Position numbers and translations under genes: made by a program
In this document: positions 45,901-55,700 of the stretch, piece after piece
Numbering within the stretch: position 1 is the stretch's first letter
Layout of the letters: each line of letters starts with the position of its first letter
Assembly (NCBI RefSeq): GCF_000153025.1
Contig: NZ_CH672435.1
Span: 1 to 64,000, forward strand
Length of the DNA stretch: 64,000 bases
DNA from: Marinomonas sp. MED121
GTDB lineage: Bacteria; Pseudomonadota; Gammaproteobacteria; Pseudomonadales; Marinomonadaceae
Direction: 5' to 3'
Notes under the pieces: model-generated
What the model was told of the DNA's origin: nothing
Database searches by the model: none
The model's input: only the letters and a program-made list of their open reading frames with translations

Positions 45901-48900
45901 GATTAAGGCTAATTCAGCTTGTAGTTTTTTGATGGTTTCTGAGGATTCAAAAGCTGAATGAGAATCCGACTCTGAGCTAGGCTCTGAAGTAGGCACGGCA
46001 ACACACCAAGCAATCAGCCTTTCTTTTTCAATGGTAACAGCGGCTTGTTTAATATTTGGATTAGCTAAAAGTGCGGCCTCAATATCACCCAGCTCAATTC
46101 TAAATCCTCTTAGCTTCACCTGCTGGTCAACTCGTCCAACAAAATACAGGGTGCCATCTGCCAAGTGTTTAACCAGATCACCTGTGCGATACAAACGATT
46201 GCCATCACCAAATGGATTAGGCAAAAAGCGTTCTGCAGTTAAATCGGCTTGCCCTTGATAACCTCGTGCAACCCCTTCCCCTGCAATATATAACTCGCCA
46301 ATAACTCCCTGTGGAACAGGTTGCAATTGTGCATCAAGTACATGCAAATCATTATTCAGCAAAGGTGTGCCGATTGGTGTCAGTGGCAAAGATGTCTCTT
46401 GAACCAAGTAAGAGGATGACCAAACTGTCGTTTCTGTTGGCCCATAGACATTAATCAAATCTCGACATTGTCGCTTAAGCTTGCTTGCTAATTCACTGTC
46501 TAATGCCTCTCCACCTGCGAGCGCCACGACATTAGATAATGCATCATCCGACAACTCATCTAACAAGCGCCAACCAGACGGCGTTGCCTGAATTAAATCA
46601 ATATCATGCTCTTGTATTAAGCGACCAATTTGCTCCCCATCACGTCGCGCATCCTCATCAGCTAAAATAACAGCAGCCCCATTCACAAGCGGTAAAAACA
46701 GCTCTAATCCTGCTATATCAAAGGTAATGGTGGTGAGTGCCAATACTTTATTGAAAGGGGGTAAAACACGCTCCATCGCTCGCAAAAAGTTCGCAAATTG
46801 ACGGCGCTCAAGCTGCACACCTTTTGGCACACCGGTCGAACCCGATGTATATAGGGTGTAAGCAAGAGACTGTTCCGGCACGACTAGCTTGGTATTAAGG
46901 TTAGATTGAGTCGATAATTCTTCAGTGAGAGAACCTAGATTAACCGGGGTTAAACTCTCTACTTCTAAGGCTTCAAATGTCTGAATCGTCGTACTGTCAC
47001 ATAAGCAAAGTGTTGCACCAGAGCGCTCAGCTATCATAGATAAACGCGCTTTTGGCTGAGCTGGGTCTAATGGCACATAAGCAGCACCGGCTTTTTGAAT
47101 AGCTAAAAGAGCCACTAAAAGCTGACTATTTCTTGGCAAGCAAAGTGCGACTAATGATTCAGACAAAGTTTCCGATAAGGGCTCAGACGAGGTTTCAGAT
47201 AAGCGCTCAGATATGCCACTTTGTCTCACACCTTGCCCTATCAGCCAATTGGCTAAACGATTCGCCTCATGGTTTAACTCACGATACGAAAGCGCTCTAT
47301 CACAAGCCTGTAAGGCTAATGCATCTGGCGTCGCTTCAACTTGGACTTCAAAACGTTGAATGAAGGCATCTTGCGAGTTTACTGAGTAAACAGCACCTTG
47401 CGCTTGGCCTTGTGCCATAGAAGGCAATTGTAATTCGTGTAGCGCTTTTCTCACAGCACCATCAACACCCACCATTTGAGAGATAATCGCTTTATAGTCT
47501 TCAAGCATCTGGGCCGCTGTCACTTCAGAAAATACATCTCGATTGTATTCAAGCTGGACACCTAATGAATCTTGACGGAACAGGTTCAAACTCAGCTCAC
47601 TTTTACTGCTGATGTGCGTTTGCTCTATGGCTTCGATGGCTAAACCAGGTATAGCAAGCTTCCTTTGTCCTTTTGTATCCACCTGATAATTAAACAAGGT
47701 TTGGAACAATGCAGGTCGCGCCATATTACGTTCTGGCTGCAAGCACTCAAGCAAGCGCTCTAACGGAATCGATTCGTTAAGGTCTTCTAGGGTGCGAGTC
47801 GCTGTCGACACTAACCACTCATCTAATGGCAAACTGGCATCAATTTGACTACGACACACCATGGTATTGATAAAAACGCCGACCATATTCTGAGTCTGTG
47901 CATCCTCTCGGCCAGAAACAGGCACACCAACGGCAAAATCATCTTGGCCACTGTAACGCCATAACAAAAGCTTCCATGCTCCAAACAATAATTGGAATGG
48001 GGTAACACTTAAGTCTTGCGCCTTCTGATCTAATTGGGCGATTAACTCAGCCTTAATAACACCTTCTACCCGGGCCCCATTATCGGTTTGCACCTCTGGA
48101 TAAGCATAATCTGTCGCCAATGAAATCGTTTGCGGCATTTCTTTTAAACGTTCAAGCCAGTAAGACTCAACGTCAGAGCTGTGTTCAGCTTGTTTGGCAC
48201 CAACCCAATCAATATAAGTCGTGCCTTCGGATTGACTAGACTCAAGCAGCTCAACTGAATGACCTGCAAGACTTTGTGAGTAAAAAGCGAGGAACTCTTG
48301 TACTAACAAGCCCATTGACCAACCATCTGTCGCAATATGATGAATATTGATCAAAAGCTGATACTCAGGAAGAGAATCAGTACCCGGCAAGCAAAAGACA
48401 TCCAAGGACCATAATAAGCCCGTTTCTAAATCAAATACGTGATTTTCCTTTTCTTCAACCAAGTTATCCAAACTCGCGTAAGACACTTGATGGCAGGTAA
48501 AAGGAGAATCAACTTGATTCATTACTTGCTCAATTGGCAGTACTCTCTGCACGACTTGATCATCTTGACTGATAAAGCTTGTACGCAGAATGTCATGCTT
48601 ATTCATAATGGCATGACAGGCGGCTTCTAGCGCTTTAAGATCCAACTCTCCCTTGATAGACAAGCGTTGCATGACATTCCAAGCACTGCTTTCTGGCGCA
48701 ATCTGCTGCATAAACCAGATACGTTTTTGCGCATCTGATAAAGGCTGTGGCAGGTTTCTATCAACTCGCTTAAGCGAAGTTTGCTGCAAATTAGCAGCCT
48801 TTTGGCTCTTATCTACTTGGCTCTTATCTAATGAGCCAATAGCAATGTCTTTGGCAGTTTCACCCTTATCAGAAGCAACTTCAGACAATACATTAGCTAA

Positions 48901-51900
48901 GGCAATTGGCGTTTTATGCTGCGCCAATAATTTAGGAGACAAGGTCACCTTTGCGGTACGAGCACGGGCAATTAATTGCAAACTCAGGATGGAGTCACCG
49001 CCAGCCTGATAAAAATCGGCATTGTGATCAAGCTCTGCCTTGCCCAAAATATCTCGGTATAAATCCCTCAATATGATGGCTACTGGGTCTACTACAGCAA
49101 CTCCTTCAACATCCTGCTCAGGAAGAGGAATGCACGATGCCATTGCTCTCAAGGTTCGATGCTTCATCACATTAAGCGGCGTCAAAACAGCACCTTGCTG
49201 TCGCGCTAAACCAATAAGCTGAAGGCTTAGAATCGAATCGCCACCTAGCGCATAAAAATCATCATCTAAAGCGACAGCCTCTAGCCCAAGCAACTGACAC
49301 CAAATACCCGCTAATAAGGTTTGGTTAGCATTCATCTGCAAAGCATCACATCGCATGCCTGTCTCAGTGGATGATGGCTTATTTTGTTGTTCTTCCAGTT
49401 CAAGCCTGTCATATTTAAGCCTTTCTATTTGAAGAGACGTTTGATCAGCCACTTTTTGACGATCTATTTTGCCGTTCGTATTAAGCGCCATCTTATCCAC
49501 ACAAACGAGATTATCAGGCACCATGTAATCCGGCATGGCAGCCTTCATACGAACCAATAATTCAGACGCTATTTTGCTCTCATTGATTGCTGGGTCTGTA
49601 TCAGGGTTTTCAAGCTCAATAGCAGCCACTAATAATGAGCGTTCGTTGCGTTCAAGCACAAGCGCAGAAGCGAGGGAAACCTCAGCCTGAGCTTGCAGCC
49701 AAGCACTGACTTCACCTAACTCTAAACGGTAACCTCGTCGCTTAATTTGATCATCTAATCGGCCAAGGTACTCAAACACCCCTTGATTATTAAGGCGAGC
49801 CCTATCACCTGTTCGGTAATACCTTTGATTTGTGGCGCTTTTTGAAGAACTTGCAATACTTTCTGAAGAGCTAACAGCACTTTCTACAAAAACTGCATTC
49901 AAATCCTTAGCTGTGGCTTGTACTTTAGTATCCCCTTGATCATGCCCTTTTATAAAGTAGCCGTTAGCCAGTTGCGGACCGCTAATACAAAGTTCACCCA
50001 TTGCCCCTTGAGGTAATAAAACGCCATTTTCAGCGCGAATTTCCAAACAAGATTCAGGTAAAGCTCGACCCAAAGGCGCAACTAAGCTCATCCCTTCAAA
50101 AGAGTCAGTAATCTGATTATTCAGTTCAATAACACTCACGCCGACCGTACTTTCACTCGGGCCGTAATGGTTGAAGATTGCCATGTCTGGTGAAAGGCTA
50201 TGAAGCTGATTTAATAAGGCCTCATCCATCCCTTCACCACCACTGATTAAGGCACGCTTTGGCAATATATCAATTGGAGAAGAGACGCTCAGTAGACCTT
50301 TCAAATGAGAGGGTACAATTTTTAGATAATCCGTAGGATGCTGGCGTAAGAAATCCGCTAATTCAGGTGGATTAAAAGCAAGTTCTGCCTCTGGTAGTAA
50401 TAAGGTTTGTCCTTGATAAAGCGCTGCTAGCACGGAGGTTAAGCCCAAATCTGCAGCCACAGTCGCCAGGGTTAACCAACGTCCACCTTCAACAGACGGA
50501 ATCGCTTGAGAGATAGCTGCTGAATAATGAGCTAGCGCTCCATGTGAAACTAATACGCCTTTTGGTTTGCCTGTTGAGCCAGAGGTATAAAGAATGTAAG
50601 CAATGTCTTCAGAAGCAATGTCTTCAGAAGCGATGCTTTTCGATGCTTTCCCCTCTAAATCTTGAATAGGTAATTCAAAAGCAAGTAAATCATTCCAGGA
50701 CGTCAATGAAATACTAGAAACACCTTCACTTTGCCCATTTTCGATATTTAATAACCTCTCAGTGTGCTCAGTGTAAGAAGCATCACTTGGCAAAAAAGTA
50801 TGAAGCACTAATGAGGTATTTGACTCTTCTACCAAGTCTTTAAGCCTTTGCTCTGGCTGCCTTGGATCTAGCATCAAAGCAATGGCACCGATACGCCAAC
50901 AAGCGAGTAAACTGGCTATTTGACGCGCTTCTCTTGGCATCAAGATGGCAACTTTATCGCCTTTTTTGATGCCTTTTTGATTAAGCTTAGCCACTAGGTT
51001 TGTCACAACCGCATCAAGTGCTTGATAGGTAATTTGTTGCTTGCCAGTATCAAGAGCAATACGTGCATTGTGTTCAGGTTGGGACCAATACCCCATCACC
51101 TGATTCATCAATTGAGCCTTATTCGATAAGGTCTCGCCAAGCTGATGACTTAGGCCTGATGTCAATGTAACTTCAGATAAGCGTGTCATTGGCTTAGTTA
51201 AGGTCTGCACTAATATCTGTTCTAGATGATTAAGCAAACGAGTCACTGTTTTTGCATCAAACAGCTCAGCGCTATATTCCATCTCAAGGCGAATATCACC
51301 GCCTGATGGCTCCAATACCCGTAAGGTTAAATCAAAGCGTGCATGTCGCTGCTCTGGCACTATGATATCGACTTGTGTGCCAGGTAAACTAACACTCTGA
51401 CTGTCAGGCAATGCCACATGGACAAACATAACTTGAAACAGAGATTGTGCCGCTTTTGCTACTTTATCGTCATCAGATTTAAGCAAGTCTTGTAACTGTT
51501 CAAGGGGTAAATCTTGATTATCAAAAGCGCCCGCTGTCACGGTTTGAGTGCGTTTTAACGCCTCGTCAAAACTTGGATTGCCATCTAGCTGCTGACGCAA
51601 TACGAGCGTATTCAATAAAGGCCCGACCAAAGGTCTAAGCTCTTCGCGGCCACGGCTTGCAACAGAGCTACCAAAGCAAAAATCGGTTTGTTGGCTGTAA
51701 CTTGATAACAACCAACTAAAGGCCGTTTGAAAATAAATATACAGGGTATTATTGGTGTCATTGACCCTTTTTCGAAGAGACTCAGAAAGCGCATGGGACA
51801 AGCTAATCCCCTGCACGGCGCCAGCATAACTGCGCTCATGATTGGGTTTGCGAGTCCGGTCAAAAGGTAGGGCTAATGATCTTTTAGCGCCCTCTAAGTT

Positions 51901-52701
51901 TTGCTTCCAATAATCACACTGGCGCTGATAATCATCCCCTTCCAGCCAATCAGCTTGCCAACTGGCATAATCCGAATATTGAATCGCCAGCTCTGGTAAT
52001 TGCAATGCGTCACTTTGAGTCCCCTTACTGTCTATTGCAGCAGTATAAAGTAAGCTAAGCTCTTGATTTAGTTGCTGAGACGACCAAGCATCAAACGCCA
52101 CATGATGTATGGTGAAGAACACCCAATAACTCTCATTATCAGCAGTCTCAATGCTATTTTTCAAAGAAACATCTTCCAAGGACACATTTTCCAAGGACAC
52201 TTGATAAAGCTCGACCCTTAAGGGGAGTTCATTACCAAGATCAAAAGGCACCTCAAGTTCTTGCTCATAGTGTGTTTGATACCAGTTTTTCAGTGCCACA
52301 TCATTCGCCAAAGAAACCGTTTTTGGCGCGAATGATAAGCTAGGCGCTGGCATCACCTCAGGTATCCAACTTCCCCTGTCATCCATAATGTATCGAGTGC
52401 GTAATACTTGATGGCGCTCAACTAGGGCTGTAATCGCTTGCGCTAACGCCTCTATATTTAATCCATTATCAAATCGTAATACCGAGCAAAGGTTATACAG
52501 TGCCCTAGTCGACATTTGTTCAGCAACTAAAAAGCGCTGCTGTGCCAATGACAATTGTGTGCCCGATTGCTCTGTCGATACGATAGGCAATTGCCAACTA
52601 TCAATCCCCTGCTGAGCAAGCTTGTCACGAAATAATTGCCTTTTCTCTTTAGGAAGGCTCGCTAAACGTTTCGCGATATCTAAATAGCGTGTTTGTTTCA
52701 T
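42931..52701 (-). CDS. NRPS: C - A(Asp) - T - T - C - A(Gly) - T - C - TauD-type hydroxylase
   Basis: Multidomain synthetase of 3256 residues. Module 1: C (HHVAFDAW near 197), A with hand-read code DLTKIGHVGK (aspartate), then two carrier domains with Ser1156 and Ser1237, both GGDSILSLQ. Module 2: C (HHIATDGW near 1452), A with code DILQLGVVWK (glycine), T with GGHSL near 2358. A third C (HHIASDGW near 2573) is followed by a basic linker and a TauD/TfdA-type Fe(II)/2OG hydroxylase (about 2925-3235) with HNE (His3022) and distal His3215 in AAHARDPFEGTRK. This matches the fused IbetaH-Asp class of aspartyl beta-hydroxylases. The last C must act with the A-T of the next protein. It is 14 nt from the upstream NRPS gene. 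Confidence 0.92.
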   Translation of the reverse strand: MKQTRYLDIAKRLASLPKEKRQLFRDKLAQQGIDSWQLPIVSTEQSGTQLSLAQQRFLVAEQMSTRALYNLCSVLRFDNGLNIEALAQAITALVERHQVLRTRYIMDDRGSWIPEVMPAPSLSFAPKTVSLANDVALKNWYQTHYEQELEVPFDLGNELPLRVELYQVSLENVSLEDVSLKNSIETADNESYWVFFTIHHVAFDAWSSQQLNQELSLLYTAAIDSKGTQSDALQLPELAIQYSDYASWQADWLEGDDYQRQCDYWKQNLEGAKRSLALPFDRTRKPNHERSYAGAVQGISLSHALSESLRKRVNDTNNTLYIYFQTAFSWLLSSYSQQTDFCFGSSVASRGREELRPLVGPLLNTLVLRQQLDGNPSFDEALKRTQTVTAGAFDNQDLPLEQLQDLLKSDDDKVAKAAQSLFQVMFVHVALPDSQSVSLPGTQVDIIVPEQRHARFDLTLRVLEPSGGDIRLEMEYSAELFDAKTVTRLLNHLEQILVQTLTKPMTRLSEVTLTSGLSHQLGETLSNKAQLMNQVMGYWSQPEHNARIALDTGKQQITYQALDAVVTNLVAKLNQKGIKKGDKVAILMPREARQIASLLACWRIGAIALMLDPRQPEQRLKDLVEESNTSLVLHTFLPSDASYTEHTERLLNIENGQSEGVSSISLTSWNDLLAFELPIQDLEGKASKSIASEDIASEDIAYILYTSGSTGKPKGVLVSHGALAHYSAAISQAIPSVEGGRWLTLATVAADLGLTSVLAALYQGQTLLLPEAELAFNPPELADFLRQHPTDYLKIVPSHLKGLLSVSSPIDILPKRALISGGEGMDEALLNQLHSLSPDMAIFNHYGPSESTVGVSVIELNNQITDSFEGMSLVAPLGRALPESCLEIRAENGVLLPQGAMGELCISGPQLANGYFIKGHDQGDTKVQATAKDLNAVFVESAVSSSESIASSSKSATNQRYYRTGDRARLNNQGVFEYLGRLDDQIKRRGYRLELGEVSAWLQAQAEVSLASALVLERNERSLLVAAIELENPDTDPAINESKIASELLVRMKAAMPDYMVPDNLVCVDKMALNTNGKIDRQKVADQTSLQIERLKYDRLELEEQQNKPSSTETGMRCDALQMNANQTLLAGIWCQLLGLEAVALDDDFYALGGDSILSLQLIGLARQQGAVLTPLNVMKHRTLRAMASCIPLPEQDVEGVAVVDPVAIILRDLYRDILGKAELDHNADFYQAGGDSILSLQLIARARTAKVTLSPKLLAQHKTPIALANVLSEVASDKGETAKDIAIGSLDKSQVDKSQKAANLQQTSLKRVDRNLPQPLSDAQKRIWFMQQIAPESSAWNVMQRLSIKGELDLKALEAACHAIMNKHDILRTSFISQDDQVVQRVLPIEQVMNQVDSPFTCHQVSYASLDNLVEEKENHVFDLETGLLWSLDVFCLPGTDSLPEYQLLINIHHIATDGWSMGLLVQEFLAFYSQSLAGHSVELLESSQSEGTTYIDWVGAKQAEHSSDVESYWLERLKEMPQTISLATDYAYPEVQTDNGARVEGVIKAELIAQLDQKAQDLSVTPFQLLFGAWKLLLWRYSGQDDFAVGVPVSGREDAQTQNMVGVFINTMVCRSQIDASLPLDEWLVSTATRTLEDLNESIPLERLLECLQPERNMARPALFQTLFNYQVDTKGQRKLAIPGLAIEAIEQTHISSKSELSLNLFRQDSLGVQLEYNRDVFSEVTAAQMLEDYKAIISQMVGVDGAVRKALHELQLPSMAQGQAQGAVYSVNSQDAFIQRFEVQVEATPDALALQACDRALSYRELNHEANRLANWLIGQGVRQSGISERLSETSSEPLSETLSESLVALCLPRNSQLLVALLAIQKAGAAYVPLDPAQPKARLSMIAERSGATLCLCDSTTIQTFEALEVESLTPVNLGSLTEELSTQSNLNTKLVVPEQSLAYTLYTSGSTGVPKGVQLERRQFANFLRAMERVLPPFNKVLALTTITFDIAGLELFLPLVNGAAVILADEDARRDGEQIGRLIQEHDIDLIQATPSGWRLLDELSDDALSNVVALAGGEALDSELASKLKRQCRDLINVYGPTETTVWSSSYLVQETSLPLTPIGTPLLNNDLHVLDAQLQPVPQGVIGELYIAGEGVARGYQGQADLTAERFLPNPFGDGNRLYRTGDLVKHLADGTLYFVGRVDQQVKLRGFRIELGDIEAALLANPNIKQAAVTIEKERLIAWCVAVPTSEPSSESDSHSAFESSETIKKLQAELALILPEYMLPQGYEWLSSLPLNASGKVDRNALSKRELSAAFSSQNTSQSGFNEVSVDALEGQAEQVLTQYEVIVSDIWKALLNLETVNKQDHFFNLGGHSLMAAQVRSRLRAQGFDVSLKTLFETPVLSELAKHLSLLEHQVSDQSIPLVKRQEKMPLSDAQRRLWFMQQLKKNDASFNMSSVVELALQLDDQPQGKSEAELGKTATNGLNTDAIQAALYGVAQRHEILRVTYHADANGEGYQRVDAGLTPAFSVVDLSAEGPVEREVIVGDLILEASNTPFDLTAESPLRLVLYKLSESRWLVQLVQHHIASDGWSMTLLINDLIDAYQQAIQVQSVALASLPVQYLDYAAWQASTEVRAKQQAGLDYWRRHLTGMPEQLALPLDRSRTASAGDQGGALDLLIPEALTASLNQLANEQGCSLFMLLMAAYTAQLHLETGSQDIVMGTDVANRDHGDTENIIGFFVNLIALRMKPNSMHSFEDYLHQVRQVCLEGFNYQDIPFDRVVEAAQPARIQGSHPLIQALLVMQNTPNARQDLGDLQVTPRMNVQQHSKFDMALFASEEMTTKGEQLALRWVYRTSLFDASTIERLGRDLLALLENIVNKINVPLLSLKRSALTKNADGNSNMDIKSPTKRKLNKLSKMKKTKAAPAVKVPLVSTRPLNDDAPFPLLVECNEKGLDPNVWAQANQALIMEWLEVHGGIVFRGFNLPTPVEFERFCEGIYPELFGQYGDLPKKEVGEKIYQSTPYPNDQMIMFHNESSHQHKWPRRQWFYCEIAAESGGCTPIVDCRALYQKLPEAVRKKLQEKQLKYVRNFSGLDVSWQHFFKTEDRAQVEAICREGNIEFEWYGEDTLRISQVCPAVISHPVTGEMSFFNQIQLHHYSFLEADVREHFLSVAGEEGLPRNVYYGDGEPLEQASVDLISELYEANAVRFDWRHGDVVMLDNMLAAHARDPFEGTRKMAVAMGDIYHREQLDEKVNAEVKTQVKEDVL
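47156..47215. repeat. 12-bp tandem repeat x5 in NRPS A domain
   Basis: Five 12-bp units from 47156 encode the series SERL, SETS, SEPL, SETL, SESL in the N-terminal part of the glycine A domain. A 24-bp higher-order pattern is visible. Confidence 0.85.
48991..49236 (-). other. Tandem carrier (T) domains in the first Asp module
   Basis: Phosphopantetheine-site serine codons at 49234-49236 and 48991-48993, 81 residues apart, each in GGDSILSLQLI. This GGDSI form is typical of carrier domains that precede epimerases, yet a C domain follows. Confidence 0.9.
49835..49897. repeat. 21-bp tandem repeat x3 in NRPS A domain
   Basis: Three diverged 21-bp units (49835, 49856, 49877) encode a Ser-rich stretch related to FVESAVS, SSESIAS, SSKSATN just before YYRTGD of the first Asp A domain. 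Confidence 0.75.
50600..50629. repeat. 15-bp tandem repeat x2, perfect
   Basis: Two identical 15-bp copies encode ASEDI ASEDI immediately before YILYTSGSTG in the first Asp A domain. Confidence 0.92.
52162..52206. repeat. 15-bp tandem repeat x3 in NRPS C domain
   Basis: Three units encode VSLEN, VSLED, VSLKN in a loop of the first condensation domain, about 20 residues before its HHxxxDxW motif. Confidence 0.85.
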
Positions 52702-52715
52702 ATCAAAAAGTATTC

Positions 52716-55700
52716 CTAATCTTCAAATTCACTGAGCAACTGATCCATAAAGTCCAGCTCATCATCTTGTTGCTCATCAGAGCCAGTAATTTGTTCTGCT
52801 AATGCCGCAATCGTCGGTTTCTCAAAAAGGGATTGCAGGGCTAGACGAATACCAAACTCGGCTTCTACTTTCGCGATCATTTGCATTGCCAGTAAAGAGT
52901 GACCGCCTAGTACAAAGAAGCTATCTTCTGCTTTTGGTAAGGTGCCAAGTAACGCCTGCCAAATATCAGCAAGACGGTGTTCAACATCCCCTTCAAGCGC
53001 GCGGCTTTGCACCCTGTCTGACGATGTCTGAAGCTCAAGCGCTGAGGCTTGACAAGTCAAGGCTTTACGATCAATTTTACCGTTACTGTTAAGTGCAAAC
53101 TGACTCACACAAACACATTGGTAAGGCAGCATGTAAGCAGGTAATTCGGCTTCTAAAAGCTCACGCATGGTTAGGCTGGAGATGCTTTCTTGTGTTTGCA
53201 GGAAGGCCACTAAACGCTGTTTATCATCTGCAACGACAACAGCCTCAGACACGCCCTCAAATTTGCGCAAGCTGTTTTCAATCTCACCAAGCTCGATACG
53301 AAAACCACGCACTTTGATCTGAAAATCACTGCGGCCAATGTATTCAAGTAGGCCATTCTTACCAAGACGCACAAGGTCGCCTGTTTTATATAAACGTGAG
53401 CCATCTTGGCTAAATGGGTCAGGAACAAAGACACTCGCCGTGAGATCGGGAGCATCTTGATAACCACGTGCCACACCTTCCCCCGCTATATACAATTCAC
53501 CGGTTGCACCAAGTGGTACTGGCTGCAAATGATCATCTAATAAGTAACAGCGGTTATTCAGAATTGGCGTACCTATGGCTGCCACACCGTCTTCGCTTAT
53601 ACCTTTTTCAACAGCGCCTTCTTCAACAGCACTTTCTTCAAGAGCACCTTCTTCAACATCACTTGCTTCAACAGCCCCCTTCTCATTGAAGGAATGGGTC
53701 GTTGACCATATGGTGGTTTCAGTTGGTCCATAGGCATTTATGAGGGTGACACCTTTTTCCATCAGCTTTTTCGCCAAATAGTTAGGTACTGCCTCTCCTC
53801 CAACAATGCCTTTCAATGCCGGCCAAACAGCATCATTTTTGGTGAGTAGCATTTGCCAAGTTGTTGGTGTCGCCTGAAAGACTGTGGCTTGATTTAACAG
53901 CTCAAACAAAGCATCCACGTCCATAGTTTGCTGGCTATCTGCCATCAAAAGGGTCGCACCTTGTAAGAGAGGTAAGTAGATTTCGAGGGCACTAATATCA
54001 AATGAGGTCGTCGTCACCGCCAACCAAGAATCCGTTTCACTAATGGCGATTTTTTGTCCCATACCATGAAGGAAGTTCGCTAAGTTACCTCGACTAATGG
54101 CCACCCCTTTAGGCTTACCGGTAGAACCTGAGGTGTAAATCACATAGGCCAATTGGCTATAATGGATGCCTCTAGATGGGTTTAGATTCCAATCATGATT
54201 TAGCGCTAGGTTGAAGGCTAAACCGCTTTCGCTAGGCAGGCTGTTTAGGGTAAGTACATCAGCATTAGATTTAACCAAGCCACTATTTTCTGTCTGGGTG
54301 ATTAGCAAGCTAGGTTTTGCATGCTGGCAGATGTAACTTAATCTATCCGCAGGTTGAGCAGGATCAAGGGGAATATACGCCCCGCCCGCTTTTAATACCG
54401 CTAGATGAGCGATCACAGCTAACGGACCACGATCAAGCAAGATAGCGACTTTTTGCTCTGCACCCACCCCTTTATCCATCAGGTAATGAGCAAGTTGGTT
54501 AACCTCACTATTTAAGCGACGATAACTCATAGATTCATCATGGAAGCGAATGGCTATCGCCTCTGGCGTACTCTCTACTTGTGATTCGAAACGACGGATC
54601 AGATCATAGTCATCTTTCAGCTCAGCACTTGTGTCATTAAAGGTTTGCTCTAACTTTTCATCTAAATTGCCATCTAAGCCAGATAAGATCTCAACCTGAC
54701 ACAAAGGTTTTTCAGGTTCAGACAACATGTCTGTCAACAGATTTAAATAGTGGCGAGCGTAACGGGCCATGGTGTCTTGCAGGAATAATTCGCTGCTGTA
54801 TTCCAACACACAGCACCACTCACTCTTACCTTGTTCATTCTGGCCTTGCTCAATCTGCATGCCGATTTCACTCAAGCTCGTACCTTCATCTAAGGTGATT
54901 CGCTCTGTAGCAAGCCCGGCAAAGTGAGAATCTGAATCTAATTGAATCAGATTAAATAGAGACTGGAACAAAGGTGCGCGACCGTTATCTCTTGGTAAAT
55001 CAAGTGCTTCAACCAACTTCTCAAAAGGAAGATCCTGATTTTGCTGCGCTTCTGTCAAAGTTTGCTGTAGACGCTGCCAACTTGTTTCCACGCTTTCTTG
55101 TAACGCAAGCGGGGCTTTAACCACTTGGGTAGAGGCAAAATAACCAATTAATTTTCCACTATAAGCCTGTTGACGATTCGCCACAGGGATACCAATCTGA
55201 ATATCATCTTGGCCACTGTAACGAGACAGCAATAACTGCCAAGCATTGAGTAAAGGAACAAAGGCCGTCACCTGACGTTGTGAGCTTTGCTGCTTCAACT
55301 GAGCCACCAGATTCTCAGGTAAGGTGAAACGATAACGCTGCCCTTTAGAACTCAACTGTTTTGGTCGAGGGAAATCCGTCGGCAAGTCCAATAAAGGCTG
55401 CTCACCGGCTAGTTTCTCTTTCCAATAGTTAAGCTGCTGCTGAAGCGTGTTACGGGTTTCTGAACCTTGCCACCAGCTTGCATAGTCGCCAAACTGATAA
55501 GGAAGGGATTCACGCCCTTCAATATTGAGCACATCTGCCACAGAGTCTGAATACAAAGCCTGCAACTCATCAAAGAAGACTTTTAAAGACCAAGCATCTG
55601 CTATCAAGTGGTGCAAACACAGCTGTAAAATATGCTCCTCACCTTGCTCAGCTTCAAGCACGTCTAAACGCCATGGTGGCTTTTCTTCTGGGGTAAATGC

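Noticed and set aside
48653..49009. Open frame of 118 codons on the plus strand over the tandem T domains
   Set aside because: Antisense shadow of conserved carrier-domain coding sequence; cysteine-rich product without any recognisable family.
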